DNA of 9,917 bases from Eubacteriales Family XIII. Incertae Sedis bacterium (GTDB lineage Bacteria; Bacillota; Clostridia; Peptostreptococcales; Anaerovoracaceae), in assembly GCA_031290715.1 (NCBI GenBank), contig JAITNA010000225.1, positions 1 to 9,917 on the forward strand. Reading direction: 5' to 3'. How positions within the stretch are numbered: the stretch's first letter is position 1; each line of letters opens with the position of its first letter. Positions 1-5,648 of this stretch are shown piece by piece. Both the position numbers and the translations under genes were made by a program. The notes beneath the pieces were generated by a model, which was not told the origin of the DNA, did not search any database, and saw nothing but the letters and a program-made list of their open reading frames with translations.

Positions 1-18
1 CAGTAAAAAATATCGGGG

Positions 19-57
19 CGAATTTTGCACGCTCCCCCAGTCCCCCTTGCAAAATCG
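19..57. repeat. Inverted repeat / hairpin in flanking DNA left of the IS
   Basis: An 8-bp perfect inverted repeat, ATTTTGCA (22-29) and TGCAAAAT (48-55), extends by two more G-C pairs (19-20 with 56-57) around a one-base bulge. It encloses an 18-nt C-rich loop containing two CCCCC runs. It lies immediately outside the left end of the insertion sequence. On the minus strand it is followed by a T-rich stretch (TATTTTTTA, 5-13), so it could act as an intrinsic terminator for minus-strand transcription, but the long loop makes that weak. It may equally be a remnant of a dispersed repeat. No gene is visible in 1-59. Confidence 0.4.
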
Positions 58-59
58 GG

Positions 60-75
60 TTTTAAACAGTTGATA
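60..75 (+). repeat. Left terminal inverted repeat of the IS
   Basis: TTTTAAACAGTTGATA matches the reverse complement of the right end at 13 of 16 positions, with an uninterrupted ACAGTT core. If the adjacent G/C belongs to the element rather than to a target duplication, the repeat begins one base further out. Confidence 0.6.
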
Positions 76-103
76 CGATAAAAAGCAAATAGCGAGCACC
101 CTA

Positions 104-127
104 CAAGCGTTGATGAATCAACGCTTG
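104..127. other. Perfect 10-bp hairpin upstream of the transposase gene
   Basis: CAAGCGTTGA (104-113) and TCAACGCTTG (118-127) are perfect complements around a TGAA tetraloop, followed on the plus strand by GTTTGTTTT. The hairpin sits inside the IS, between its left end and the transposase start. A stable stem here could terminate or block transcripts entering from outside, a known way in which insertion sequences keep transposase expression low. It could also be a transposase-binding or structural site. That role is inference. Confidence 0.55.
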
Positions 128-175
128 GTTTGTTTTAAAGATGTCAAATTTTTTGATTAAATATGTTGTATGAGG

Positions 176-204
176 TTGTATCTGTATTAATCTTATGGTA
201 TTAT
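176..204 (+). promoter_or_regulatory. Candidate transposase promoter
   Basis: TTGTAT (176-181) and TATTAT (199-204) are separated by 17 bases, and TGG just upstream of the second box gives an extended -10. Transcription would begin near 211, leaving only a very short leader before the GGAGG ribosome site at 214-218. The -35 box also lies in a direct repeat of GTTGTAT (165-171 and 175-181). The call rests only on a match to the sigma-70/sigma-A consensus. Confidence 0.35.
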
Positions 205-224
205 CTATCAGATGGAGGTGGATT

Positions 225-2093
225 ATGAAATTAAACTATGACAGAAAATCTAAAGACCCCACATATTTCGTCCAGCAAGGAATACGCAACGGCAAAAAAA
301 CAACAACGCGAAACGTGTCCAGAATTGGCAAGCATTCTGAATTGTTGGCCATCACCGAGGATCCTCTTTCCTACGCCCGCGAGAAGGTACGGCAGTACAA
401 CGAAGATTTCAAGGAAGGGAGGCTCGCATCAAACATCGCATTCAACATTGATTTCTCACAGAAAGTGAAAGCAACCAATGACATAGCGTCCCATTCCAAT
501 CAGGTGAACATCGGTTATTTCATTCTCCAAAGGATCTACAGCGGTTTAAGGCTAAAGGACTATTTCGCCGAAGTCACTAAGGATTCCAAGGTTACCTTTG
601 ACTGCAATGAGATTAATCGGTTTTTGATTTACGCAAGAGTGCTTGACCCGAAATCAAAACGAGGTACATTTGACAACCTAAGTGCCTACTACGAGAACCC
701 GGACTTTGGCTACCAGCACATCCTCCGCTTCATGGATGTCCTCGAAAGCCATTACGACTCATACATTGAACATCTCTTCCTAAGCAGTAGCAACATCGTG
801 CCGCGAAACACAGGCGTATGCTATTATGACTGCACCAATTACTATTTTGAGATAGAGACAGAAGATGAGGATTATATTGATCCTGTCACAGGGGAAGTCC
901 TTAAAGGCATGCGCAAATATGCCATTTCAAAGGATCACCGTCCAAATCCGGTTGTTCAGATGGGATTGTTCATGGACGGCAGCGGCATCCCAATATCAAT
1001 GTGTATCAACCCCGGTTCTAACAACGAACAGACATCAGCGGTTCCGTTGGAGGAGAAAATATTGAAAATGTTCAAAGGCAAACCATTCGTCTACTGTGCA
1101 GACGCAGGTCTTGGCTCTTTAAGCATCAGAAACTTTAATTCCATGGGAGGACGGGCGTTTATAGTGACGCAGTCGATTAAAAAAATGTCTGATGTCTTAA
1201 AGAATGCTGTGTTTAACGACTATGATTACAAACGACTTTCAAACGACGAATCAGTTACGATTCGGGAAATGAAATCGTTTGACAAATCGCAAGAGTCCAA
1301 TTTGCACCTATATAACGATCATGTCTACAAAATCGTCGATGCTCCGAATGTTGTGGAGTTAGGGCTTTACGAAGAAAAACTTCTGAAGAACGGGAAAACG
1401 CAGAAAGTCAAAACCAAGGCTTGTTTAAAGCAAAAGGTTATCATCACGTTTTCCAGAAAAGTCATGGAATATCAGCGCGCCATCCGAAACCGTCAGATTG
1501 AACGCGCGAACAAACTAATCAAGACAGATTCCGTGGAATCTGTCCGGAAGGGTTCTCATGATGTCACAAGGTTCATTAAACGCACCTCGAAAGCGAAGTC
1601 CGGCGGAGGTGCTACTTACGACATCTATGAGCTTGACCTTGCTATTATTGAGGAAGAAGAGAAATACGATGGATATTATGCAGTTGCCACAAACCTTGAT
1701 GACAATGCAAAGGATATTTTAGCCGTCAACTCTAATCGGTACAAGATTGAAGACTGCTTTCGTGTTCTTAAAACAAACTTTGAGGCCAGACCTGTCTTCC
1801 ACAGAAATAATACCCGAATCATTGCCCATTTCATGATTTGCTATACCGCCTTGCTAATCTATAGGCTGATAGAGAAAAAACTTGATGACTATGGGACTCA
1901 TTTCACAACCGCCCAACTCCTATCCACCCTGAAGAATATGAACCTTGCCAACCGAAACGATCTGTTTTATGAGGCACTGTACAATGGGAGCAGGGTGTGT
2001 ACGGCACTCAATGGCGTGTTTGGTTTGGATTTGGACAAACAATACTATCTTCCTAAGGAGTTGAATAAAAAAATCAAAGAAATTTTGAAGTGA
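225..2093 (+). CDS. IS1634/IS4-type DDE transposase
   Basis: This 622-residue transposase catalyses cut-and-paste movement of the element. The start at 225 is preferred over an upstream in-frame ATG at 195 because GGAGGTG (214-220) is well placed before it, and because MKLNYDRKSKDPTYFVQQ resembles the N-terminus usual for the family. The probable catalytic triad is visible: D202 in YYDCTNYYFE, D293 in YCADAGLGS, and E509 in RYKIEDCFRVLK, whose layout matches the IS4-superfamily C-terminal Y...E......K signature. The roughly 215 residues between the second Asp and the Glu match the large beta-strand insertion of this group. A basic, Arg/Lys-rich stretch (about residues 410-470) lies in that insertion. 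The frame is uninterrupted, so the protein is probably functional. It runs convergently to the dcw operon and has a different base composition. Confidence 0.9.
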   Translation: MKLNYDRKSKDPTYFVQQGIRNGKKTTTRNVSRIGKHSELLAITEDPLSYAREKVRQYNEDFKEGRLASNIAFNIDFSQKVKATNDIASHSNQVNIGYFILQRIYSGLRLKDYFAEVTKDSKVTFDCNEINRFLIYARVLDPKSKRGTFDNLSAYYENPDFGYQHILRFMDVLESHYDSYIEHLFLSSSNIVPRNTGVCYYDCTNYYFEIETEDEDYIDPVTGEVLKGMRKYAISKDHRPNPVVQMGLFMDGSGIPISMCINPGSNNEQTSAVPLEEKILKMFKGKPFVYCADAGLGSLSIRNFNSMGGRAFIVTQSIKKMSDVLKNAVFNDYDYKRLSNDESVTIREMKSFDKSQESNLHLYNDHVYKIVDAPNVVELGLYEEKLLKNGKTQKVKTKACLKQKVIITFSRKVMEYQRAIRNRQIERANKLIKTDSVESVRKGSHDVTRFIKRTSKAKSGGGATYDIYELDLAIIEEEEKYDGYYAVATNLDDNAKDILAVNSNRYKIEDCFRVLKTNFEARPVFHRNNTRIIAHFMICYTALLIYRLIEKKLDDYGTHFTTAQLLSTLKNMNLANRNDLFYEALYNGSRVCTALNGVFGLDLDKQYYLPKELNKKIKEILK

Positions 2094-2120
2094 AATTCCC
2101 ATACAACATTTTACAGCGCA

Positions 2121-2170
2121 TGGAAAAGAGAGAGAAACCATTGCTATTGCTGGGTCTCTCCCATTTTTGT
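2121..2170 (+). terminator. Probable intrinsic terminator of the transposase gene
   Basis: Downstream of the transposase stop, GAGAGAAACC (2130-2139) pairs imperfectly with GGGTCTCTC (2152-2160) around a loop of about 12 nt. The outer ATGG/CCAT bases can also pair. The stem is followed by TTTTTGTTTT (2164-2173). The structure lies inside the element, just before its right inverted repeat. Confidence 0.6.
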
Positions 2171-2172
2171 TT

Positions 2173-2188
2173 TATTAACTGTCGAAAA
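2173..2188 (-). repeat. Right terminal inverted repeat of the IS
   Basis: Read on the minus strand this is TTTTCGACAGTTAATA, the partner of the left end at 60-75, with 13 of 16 identical. CGGG follows directly, as it precedes the left end. Confidence 0.6.
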
Positions 2189-2200
2189 CGGGATTATACC

Positions 2201-2237
2201 TCAAAAAAAACAAAAAGTAAGTTGTCCGAACAACTTA
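2201..2237 (-). terminator. Intrinsic terminator of the minus-strand molybdopterin-binding gene
   Basis: On the minus strand, TAAGTTGT (2237-2230) pairs perfectly with ACAACTTA (2225-2218) around a TCGG tetraloop. The stem is followed by CTTTTTGTTTTTTTTGAGG. A stable 8-bp stem plus a long T tract is a classic rho-independent terminator. It lies about 50 bp past the stop codon of the last minus-strand gene and about 12 bp outside the IS right end, so the IS did not separate the gene from its terminator. Confidence 0.8.
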
Positions 2238-2288
2238 TAAGAAAAAAATAATTGTAACTCCTCAGGGATGGATAGAGCAACCGCCACC

Positions 2289-3320
2289 CTACAATGATCC
2301 GAAGCCGCACGCAGGGAAAATACAATGCTCGCAATTCAGGCAAAGCCCGCCCGCCGCCAAAGCGTTGATATCCTCCTTTGTGATGGGGATATCCGCCATC
2401 ACGCGCGGCAGGATGATGTCAAAAATCGTCTTTTTTGAATGCATGACACAGCCCGGCAGCCCGAGCACCGCGGCCCCGTTCAGATAGGCGACGAGGAACA
2501 TCGCCCCCGGCAATACCGGCGCACCGTATGACACGACGCGCGCGCCCGCGTTTCGGATCGCAAGCGGCGTCCGGTCGTCCGGGTCCACGCTCATCCCGCC
2601 GGTCACAAGAATGACGTCCGCACCCTTGTCCGCCACGCGAAGGATCGCGTTCGTCGTCATTTCGGGATTGTCCGGCACCGTGATATGCCCCACCTCCTCA
2701 ACATCGTAGGCCGAAAGCTTTTCGCGGACGATCGGCGTGAACCCGTCGTCGATCAAGCCCTCAAAGACCTCGCTGCCCGTCGTGACAATCGCGGCTTTTC
2801 GATGTACATAAGGATGAATCCGCAGAACAGTACCGCCGGAAACCCGCGCTTTCGCTTCCTCGATCTTTGATTTTTCGACAGCCAAAGGAATGATCCGCGT
2901 CCCCGCGAGTTTGTCGCCCGCCGTGACAGGCACATAGTCGTGCCGCGTCGCCGCCATGATTTCATCAATCATATTGAGCGCGTCAAGCCGCGCCTTATCG
3001 ACACGAAGCACACCGGGAACAGAAGCGAAAATCTCGATCTTGCCTTCTTTGACCTCGCCGCGCGTCATGCCCGGCCCGGCTACCAAATCCGCAAGGATTT
3101 CCGCCGCGTCATTTTCATGCAGCATACTGCCGTCGTTTTCCCAAACATACAGATGTACCTTGCCGATTTTCAGCAGGGGTTCAATATCTTCCTCGCGGAC
3201 AATATGCCCTTTCCGAAAAGCAACGTCCTTGCCTTTCCCCGGAACAATCCGCGTGATGTCATGCGGGATGATATGCCCGACGGCATCCTGTGTCCTGATC
3301 TCTTTCATCAGAATTGCCAT
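2289..3320 (-). CDS. Molybdopterin-binding protein (MoeA/MogA-domain), Cys-rich C-terminus
   Basis: A 343-residue cytoplasmic protein with a MoCF-biosynthesis/molybdopterin-binding domain in its C-terminal half (about 174-312). Visible motifs are VTTGSEVFEG (179-188), TGGMSVDPDDRTP (240-252) and LGLPGC (286-291), which form the glycine- and aspartate-rich pterin-binding site in MoeA, MogA and CinA relatives. The N-terminal part (about 6-60, TQDAVGHIIPHDITR onward) resembles the start of MoeA-like proteins. The tail holds C327, C330, C333 and C338 (C-x2-C-x2-C-x4-C), suggesting a metal or Fe-S site. I recall this tail as typical of the stand-alone family found in anaerobes, not of MoeA itself. 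The exact reaction is not established, so a role in molybdenum cofactor handling is inferred. No good ribosome site precedes the ATG at 3320. The ATG at 3308 (MKEIRTQDAVG) fits the family start equally well. No other cofactor gene is nearby. The gene follows ftsZ after the palindrome cluster and ends at a strong terminator. Confidence 0.85.
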   Translation of the reverse strand: MAILMKEIRTQDAVGHIIPHDITRIVPGKGKDVAFRKGHIVREEDIEPLLKIGKVHLYVWENDGSMLHENDAAEILADLVAGPGMTRGEVKEGKIEIFASVPGVLRVDKARLDALNMIDEIMAATRHDYVPVTAGDKLAGTRIIPLAVEKSKIEEAKARVSGGTVLRIHPYVHRKAAIVTTGSEVFEGLIDDGFTPIVREKLSAYDVEEVGHITVPDNPEMTTNAILRVADKGADVILVTGGMSVDPDDRTPLAIRNAGARVVSYGAPVLPGAMFLVAYLNGAAVLGLPGCVMHSKKTIFDIILPRVMADIPITKEDINALAAGGLCLNCEHCIFPACGFGSL

Positions 3321-3360
3321 ATTGTGTCTATTCAGGGGTCAGCTAAATATTGTCAGCCGT

Positions 3361-3390
3361 AGAGTGCCACGGGCTGAAGCCCTGCACTCT
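3361..3390. repeat. Palindrome module 1 (nested hairpin)
   Basis: AGAGTGC (3361-3367) pairs with GCACTCT (3384-3390). Inside, GGGC (3371-3374) pairs with GCCC (3379-3382) around a TGAA tetraloop. The design of an outer stem, a small asymmetric internal loop and an inner stem recalls REP-type palindromes. It is the module nearest the molybdopterin-binding gene. No T tract follows on either strand, so a simple terminator is unlikely. Confidence 0.7.
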
Positions 3391-3398
3391 TGGCAGAC

Positions 3399-3430
3399 GT
3401 GGTACGACGGAGCTAGAGCTCCTGTACCAC
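3399..3430. repeat. Palindrome module 2 (nested hairpin)
   Basis: GTGGTAC (3399-3405) pairs with GTACCAC (3424-3430). Inside, GGAGCT (3409-3414) pairs with AGCTCC (3417-3422). The architecture is the same as in module 1: a 7-bp outer stem, a short asymmetric internal loop, and an inner stem. The sequence is different. It abuts module 3 without a gap. Confidence 0.7.
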
Positions 3431-3520
3431 TGTCATTCCCGGACTCGTTCCGGGAATCCAGAGTATTGCCAATCATTGGATTCTCGGGATCCACCGCAAG
3501 CGGCGGCCCCAAGAATGACA
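3431..3520. repeat. 90-bp palindromic element with 8-bp terminal inverted repeats
   Basis: The ends TGTCATTC (3431-3438) and GAATGACA (3513-3520) are perfect inverted repeats. Inside is a 9-bp hairpin ATTCCCGGA/TCCGGGAAT (3435-3443 and 3449-3457). A second inverted pair, GAATCCA (3454-3460) and TGGATTC (3477-3483), is also perfect. A third, weaker hairpin spans about 3480-3516 with an inner CCGC/GCGG. The pairs overlap, so the DNA or RNA can fold in alternative ways. GTCATTCCCG...CGGGAATCC arrays of this kind recur as dispersed intergenic repeats in unrelated bacteria. A small non-autonomous element (MITE- or REP-like) is the likeliest identity. No coding potential is apparent. Confidence 0.7.
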
Positions 3521-3584
3521 GCAGTTTAGCATGCCTGAATCGTTTCCTTTCATATAGATAGAATTGCCCGACGCCCGCGCGGCC

Positions 3585-4787
3585 CTACTCCCCCTTCAAA
3601 AACCCGGGGATGGCGAAATCGTTGATGCCGCCGCCTTCGGTTTCCTTTTCCAAGATACTCTCCTGCACGGGGTTCTTTGCCCCCGGCTCATATTCATGAT
3701 AATCCTCGCCCGCGCCCGCGGACTCTTCGGCCGCGTGCTCGCCCGCCGCCGTTTGATCAAAACTCCCGCGCATCCCGCCCGGCGGCAGGAAATCATGCTC
3801 GGGAAGCCCGATGACGTCCAAATCGTCAAAGCCGGTCGCGATGACCGTGATGACGATCTCATTGCCCAAGGCGTTGTCGATCGACATCCCGATCCGGACA
3901 TCCGCTTCGCCGTCGGCTTCCTGCTCGATCATATCGGCGGCCTCGGCGTATTCAAGCATACCGAGATTTTCGTCGCCCGCGATACGAAGCAGGATGTGCT
4001 TGGCGCCCGCGACGCTCGTGTCGAGCAAGGGGCTGTTCACCGCGGCCTTCACCGCGTCCTTGATCCTGTTGTCGCCCGCGCCGCGCCCAATGCCCATGTG
4101 GGCGATGCCCTGTCTGGACATGACGGATTTGACGTCCGCGAAATCCACATTGATGAATCCCGCCCCGGTGATGATCTCCGTGATCCCCTGCACACCGTCC
4201 TTCAACACATCGTTGGCCATATTGAGCGCTTCGGTCATTTTCGTGTCCTGATCGCTGAGGAGCAGGAGCTTGTCGTTGGGGATCACCACGAGGGAATCCA
4301 CGTATTGCTTGAGGTATTCGATCCCCTGCTCGGCATACGACCTGCGTTTTTTCGCTTCAAAGCTGAACGGCTTCGTGACGATGGCAATGGTCAGAATGCC
4401 CAGCTCCTTCGCGATCTTCGCGACCACCGGCGACGCGCCCGTGCCCGTACCGCCGCCCATACACGACGTGATGAAGAGCATGTCCGCCCCGCGGATCGCG
4501 GCTTCGATCTCCTGCTGATTTTCCTCCGCCGCCAAAAGGCCGATTTCGGGATTGCCGCCCGCGCCGAGCCCGAGCGTCGCTTTCGGCCCGATCTGCAGCT
4601 TTACCTCCGCGTCGGACTTTTGATCCAAATCTTGTTTGTCGGTATTGACCGCAACATATTCAACACCCTTGATGTCGCACTCGATCATGCGGTTGACAGC
4701 ATTCCCGCCGCCGCCGCCGACACCGATCACGATAATCCTTGCAATGTTACTATCCGCAGTTTCAAACAGAATCCCGTCATGTGGCAT
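3585..4787 (-). CDS. ftsZ: Cell division protein FtsZ
   Basis: FtsZ is the tubulin-like GTPase that polymerises into the division ring. The 400-residue length is usual. Visible motifs are the nucleotide-binding GVGGGGGNAVNRM (22-34), VNTDKQDL (47-54), GLGAGGNPEIG (73-83), the tubulin signature GGGTGTG (111-117) and the T7 synergy loop GFINVDFADVK (210-220) with N213, D215 and D218. The globular core ends near 322. An acidic, Gly/Glu-rich linker (about 335-388) follows, then the C-terminal peptide NDFAIPGFLKGE. This keeps the IPxFL core but ends in KGE instead of the usual basic residues. The start is set by AGGAGG (4797-4802), 9 nt before the ATG. An ATG nearer the ribosome site opens only five codons. 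The gene has its own probable promoter upstream, and no ftsA precedes it. No clear terminator follows; the palindrome cluster is next downstream. Confidence 0.98.
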   Translation of the reverse strand: MPHDGILFETADSNIARIIVIGVGGGGGNAVNRMIECDIKGVEYVAVNTDKQDLDQKSDAEVKLQIGPKATLGLGAGGNPEIGLLAAEENQQEIEAAIRGADMLFITSCMGGGTGTGASPVVAKIAKELGILTIAIVTKPFSFEAKKRRSYAEQGIEYLKQYVDSLVVIPNDKLLLLSDQDTKMTEALNMANDVLKDGVQGITEIITGAGFINVDFADVKSVMSRQGIAHMGIGRGAGDNRIKDAVKAAVNSPLLDTSVAGAKHILLRIAGDENLGMLEYAEAADMIEQEADGEADVRIGMSIDNALGNEIVITVIATGFDDLDVIGLPEHDFLPPGGMRGSFDQTAAGEHAAEESAGAGEDYHEYEPGAKNPVQESILEKETEGGGINDFAIPGFLKGE

Positions 4788-4796
4788 TTCTCATTT

Positions 4797-4802
4797 CCTC
4801 CT
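4797..4802 (-). promoter_or_regulatory. Ribosome binding site of ftsZ
   Basis: AGGAGG, preceded by A to give AAGGAGG, lies 9 nt before the ATG at 4787 and decides that start. A closer ATG at 4794 is only 2 nt away and opens MRNAT followed by a stop, overlapping the ftsZ start. Confidence 0.8.
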
Positions 4803-4820
4803 TACAAAAATACTGGTCTT

Positions 4821-4849
4821 AGTATAACATAACTCCGCGCGAGTTTGAA
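4821..4849 (-). promoter_or_regulatory. Probable ftsZ promoter (sigma-A type, extended -10)
   Basis: On the minus strand, TTCAAA (4849-4844) and TATACT (4826-4821) are 17 bases apart. TGT immediately before the second box makes an extended -10 (TGTTATACT). The start of transcription would be near 4814, giving a leader of about 27 nt with the ribosome site at 4802-4797. A-rich tracts lie further upstream. This would let ftsZ be expressed independently of the mraY-ftsQ transcript. Confidence 0.6.
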
Positions 4850-4898
4850 ATATTTTAGTGATAGAATAATAATTTTTTTTGTAATTTTTTTGTAATAA
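4850..4898 (-). other. AT-rich spacer with A/T tracts between ftsQ and ftsZ
   Basis: Almost pure A/T sequence with two runs of seven to eight A/T in phase (about 4873-4880 and 4885-4891), flanked by a weak inverted pair GAATAAT/ATTATTC. It contrasts sharply with the GC-rich genes on both sides. It may be an UP-element-like or bent region helping the ftsZ promoter. The weak A/T-only stem is not convincing as a terminator for ftsQ. No gene is seen. Confidence 0.45.
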
Positions 4899-5648
4899 TT
4901 ATTCCAGTTCCGGCGTGAAGGAGCAGGTCCCGCTGCCGTTCACGCTGATTGTCCCGCGTTCGACGCCCTTCGCGCTCAGGTCCGCGACCACTTTCTTGAG
5001 ATTTTCAACGCTTTTCTCGATGTTCTTCAAATCCCCCTCGCAGATCAGATTGTCGAAGATGTACGCTTTTGTGATCACCCCGCCCGTGTCGAGCCGTTTG
5101 ATGTAGAAATCGTGCTCCTCCATATACGCAAAAAAATCCAAACACGGCGCCAGCATATCCGCTTCCTTTACCTTCAGCGCCTTGCCCGGCTCCGGATTCA
5201 CCGCGGTCAGCCCGTCAACCGCCGGCAGGATCGGCGGATCGTCCGTACTGCGCAGGATCACGCCGTCATAGTCGACCACGAGCCATGCGTTTTCCGCGCG
5301 CACCACGACATCCTCCGAGCGTTCGTCGACCGTGATATGGATTTCATCGGGAAGGACTCGTTGCACCTCGGCCTCTCTGATATACGGATTTTGCGTCAGC
5401 TGTTCCCTTACGGGCCCGGTGCGTGTCTTGAACAGATTGTCGCCCTTCTTCACGCCCGAAAGCTCCGCGACCTGGGCCGACGTGAAATAACTGTTGTTTT
5501 CTACCGTGATGGTTTCAATGTCGAAGAAAGAGGACATCGCGAGGTAGTACAAACCGACAAGCGCAAGTACGGCGATACCGATCTTGAGCAGGTACCGCTT
5601 CTTCTTGCGTTTGCCGCGTTTACGCCTGTTTTCTTCCGTATATCTCAT
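4899..5648 (-). CDS. ftsQ: Cell division protein FtsQ/DivIB
   Basis: A 249-residue bitopic membrane protein of the divisome. In known systems it joins FtsL and FtsB/DivIC and links the cytoplasmic ring to septal wall synthesis. The N-terminus is strongly basic (RRKRGKRKKKR, 8-18) and cytoplasmic. One transmembrane helix follows (about 20-39), then a POTRA domain beginning FFDIETITVENNSYFTSAQV (41-60), with the typical L(T)QNPYIREAEVQRVLPDEIHITVDER-type strand set to residue 110. The beta domain continues to about 205. A short helical segment (about 206-228) and a final strand complete it. The start overlaps the murG end by 29 bp, and no strong ribosome site is visible, so translation is probably coupled to murG. 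The family is poorly conserved, but the position between murG and ftsZ and the domain order support the call. murC and murB, often found before this gene, are missing. Confidence 0.9.
   Translation of the reverse strand: MRYTEENRRKRGKRKKKRYLLKIGIAVLALVGLYYLAMSSFFDIETITVENNSYFTSAQVAELSGVKKGDNLFKTRTGPVREQLTQNPYIREAEVQRVLPDEIHITVDERSEDVVVRAENAWLVVDYDGVILRSTDDPPILPAVDGLTAVNPEPGKALKVKEADMLAPCLDFFAYMEEHDFYIKRLDTGGVITKAYIFDNLICEGDLKNIEKSVENLKKVVADLSAKGVERGTISVNGSGTCSFTPELE

Larger units (their letters stand above)
60..2188 (+). mobile_element. IS1634-type (IS4-like) insertion sequence, apparently intact
   Basis: The element holds one long DDE transposase gene and is bounded by imperfect 16-bp inverted repeats. 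The left end reads TTTTAAACAGTTGATA (60-75). The right end, reverse-complemented, reads TTTTCGACAGTTAATA (2173-2188). They match at 13 of 16 positions. The bases CGGG flank the element directly on both sides (56-59 and 2189-2192) and may be a 4-bp target duplication, though a match this short could be chance. The length of about 2.1 kb suits an IS1634-type element. Base composition is clearly more AT-rich than the neighbouring division genes, consistent with acquisition by transfer. The element lies outside the minus-strand operon, beyond its terminator. The exact ends are inferred by aligning the two ends, not from a reference. Confidence 0.75.

Noticed and set aside
195..224. Upstream in-frame ATG as the transposase start
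   Set aside because: It lacks a ribosome site, overlaps the candidate -10 box, and adds residues unlike the family N-terminus. The ATG at 225 has a well-placed GGAGG.
3321..3360. Promoter for the molybdopterin-binding gene (CTGACA and GAATAG, 17 bp apart)
   Set aside because: The downstream box is a poor -10 and the pair is no better than chance. The GTCAGC direct repeat around it is only 6 bp.
2956..3561. Plus-strand open frame running from the molybdopterin-binding gene through the palindrome cluster
   Set aside because: It is antisense to a conserved gene over most of its length and then crosses palindromes. It has no motif or ribosome site support.
3545..3584. GC-rich inverted stretch after the ftsZ stop as an intrinsic terminator
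   Set aside because: The possible stem is very short and no T tract follows on the minus strand.
4777..4794. Five-codon open frame (MRNAT) overlapping the ftsZ start
   Set aside because: Its ATG is only 2 nt from the ribosome site, too close for efficient initiation. It is most likely chance, though an attenuating role cannot be excluded.
3564..4832. 422-residue open frame on the plus strand opposite ftsZ
   Set aside because: It is the complement of a clearly recognisable ftsZ. Its composition is rich in Arg, His and Asp, as expected from antisense reading of GC-rich codons, and it has no recognisable motif.
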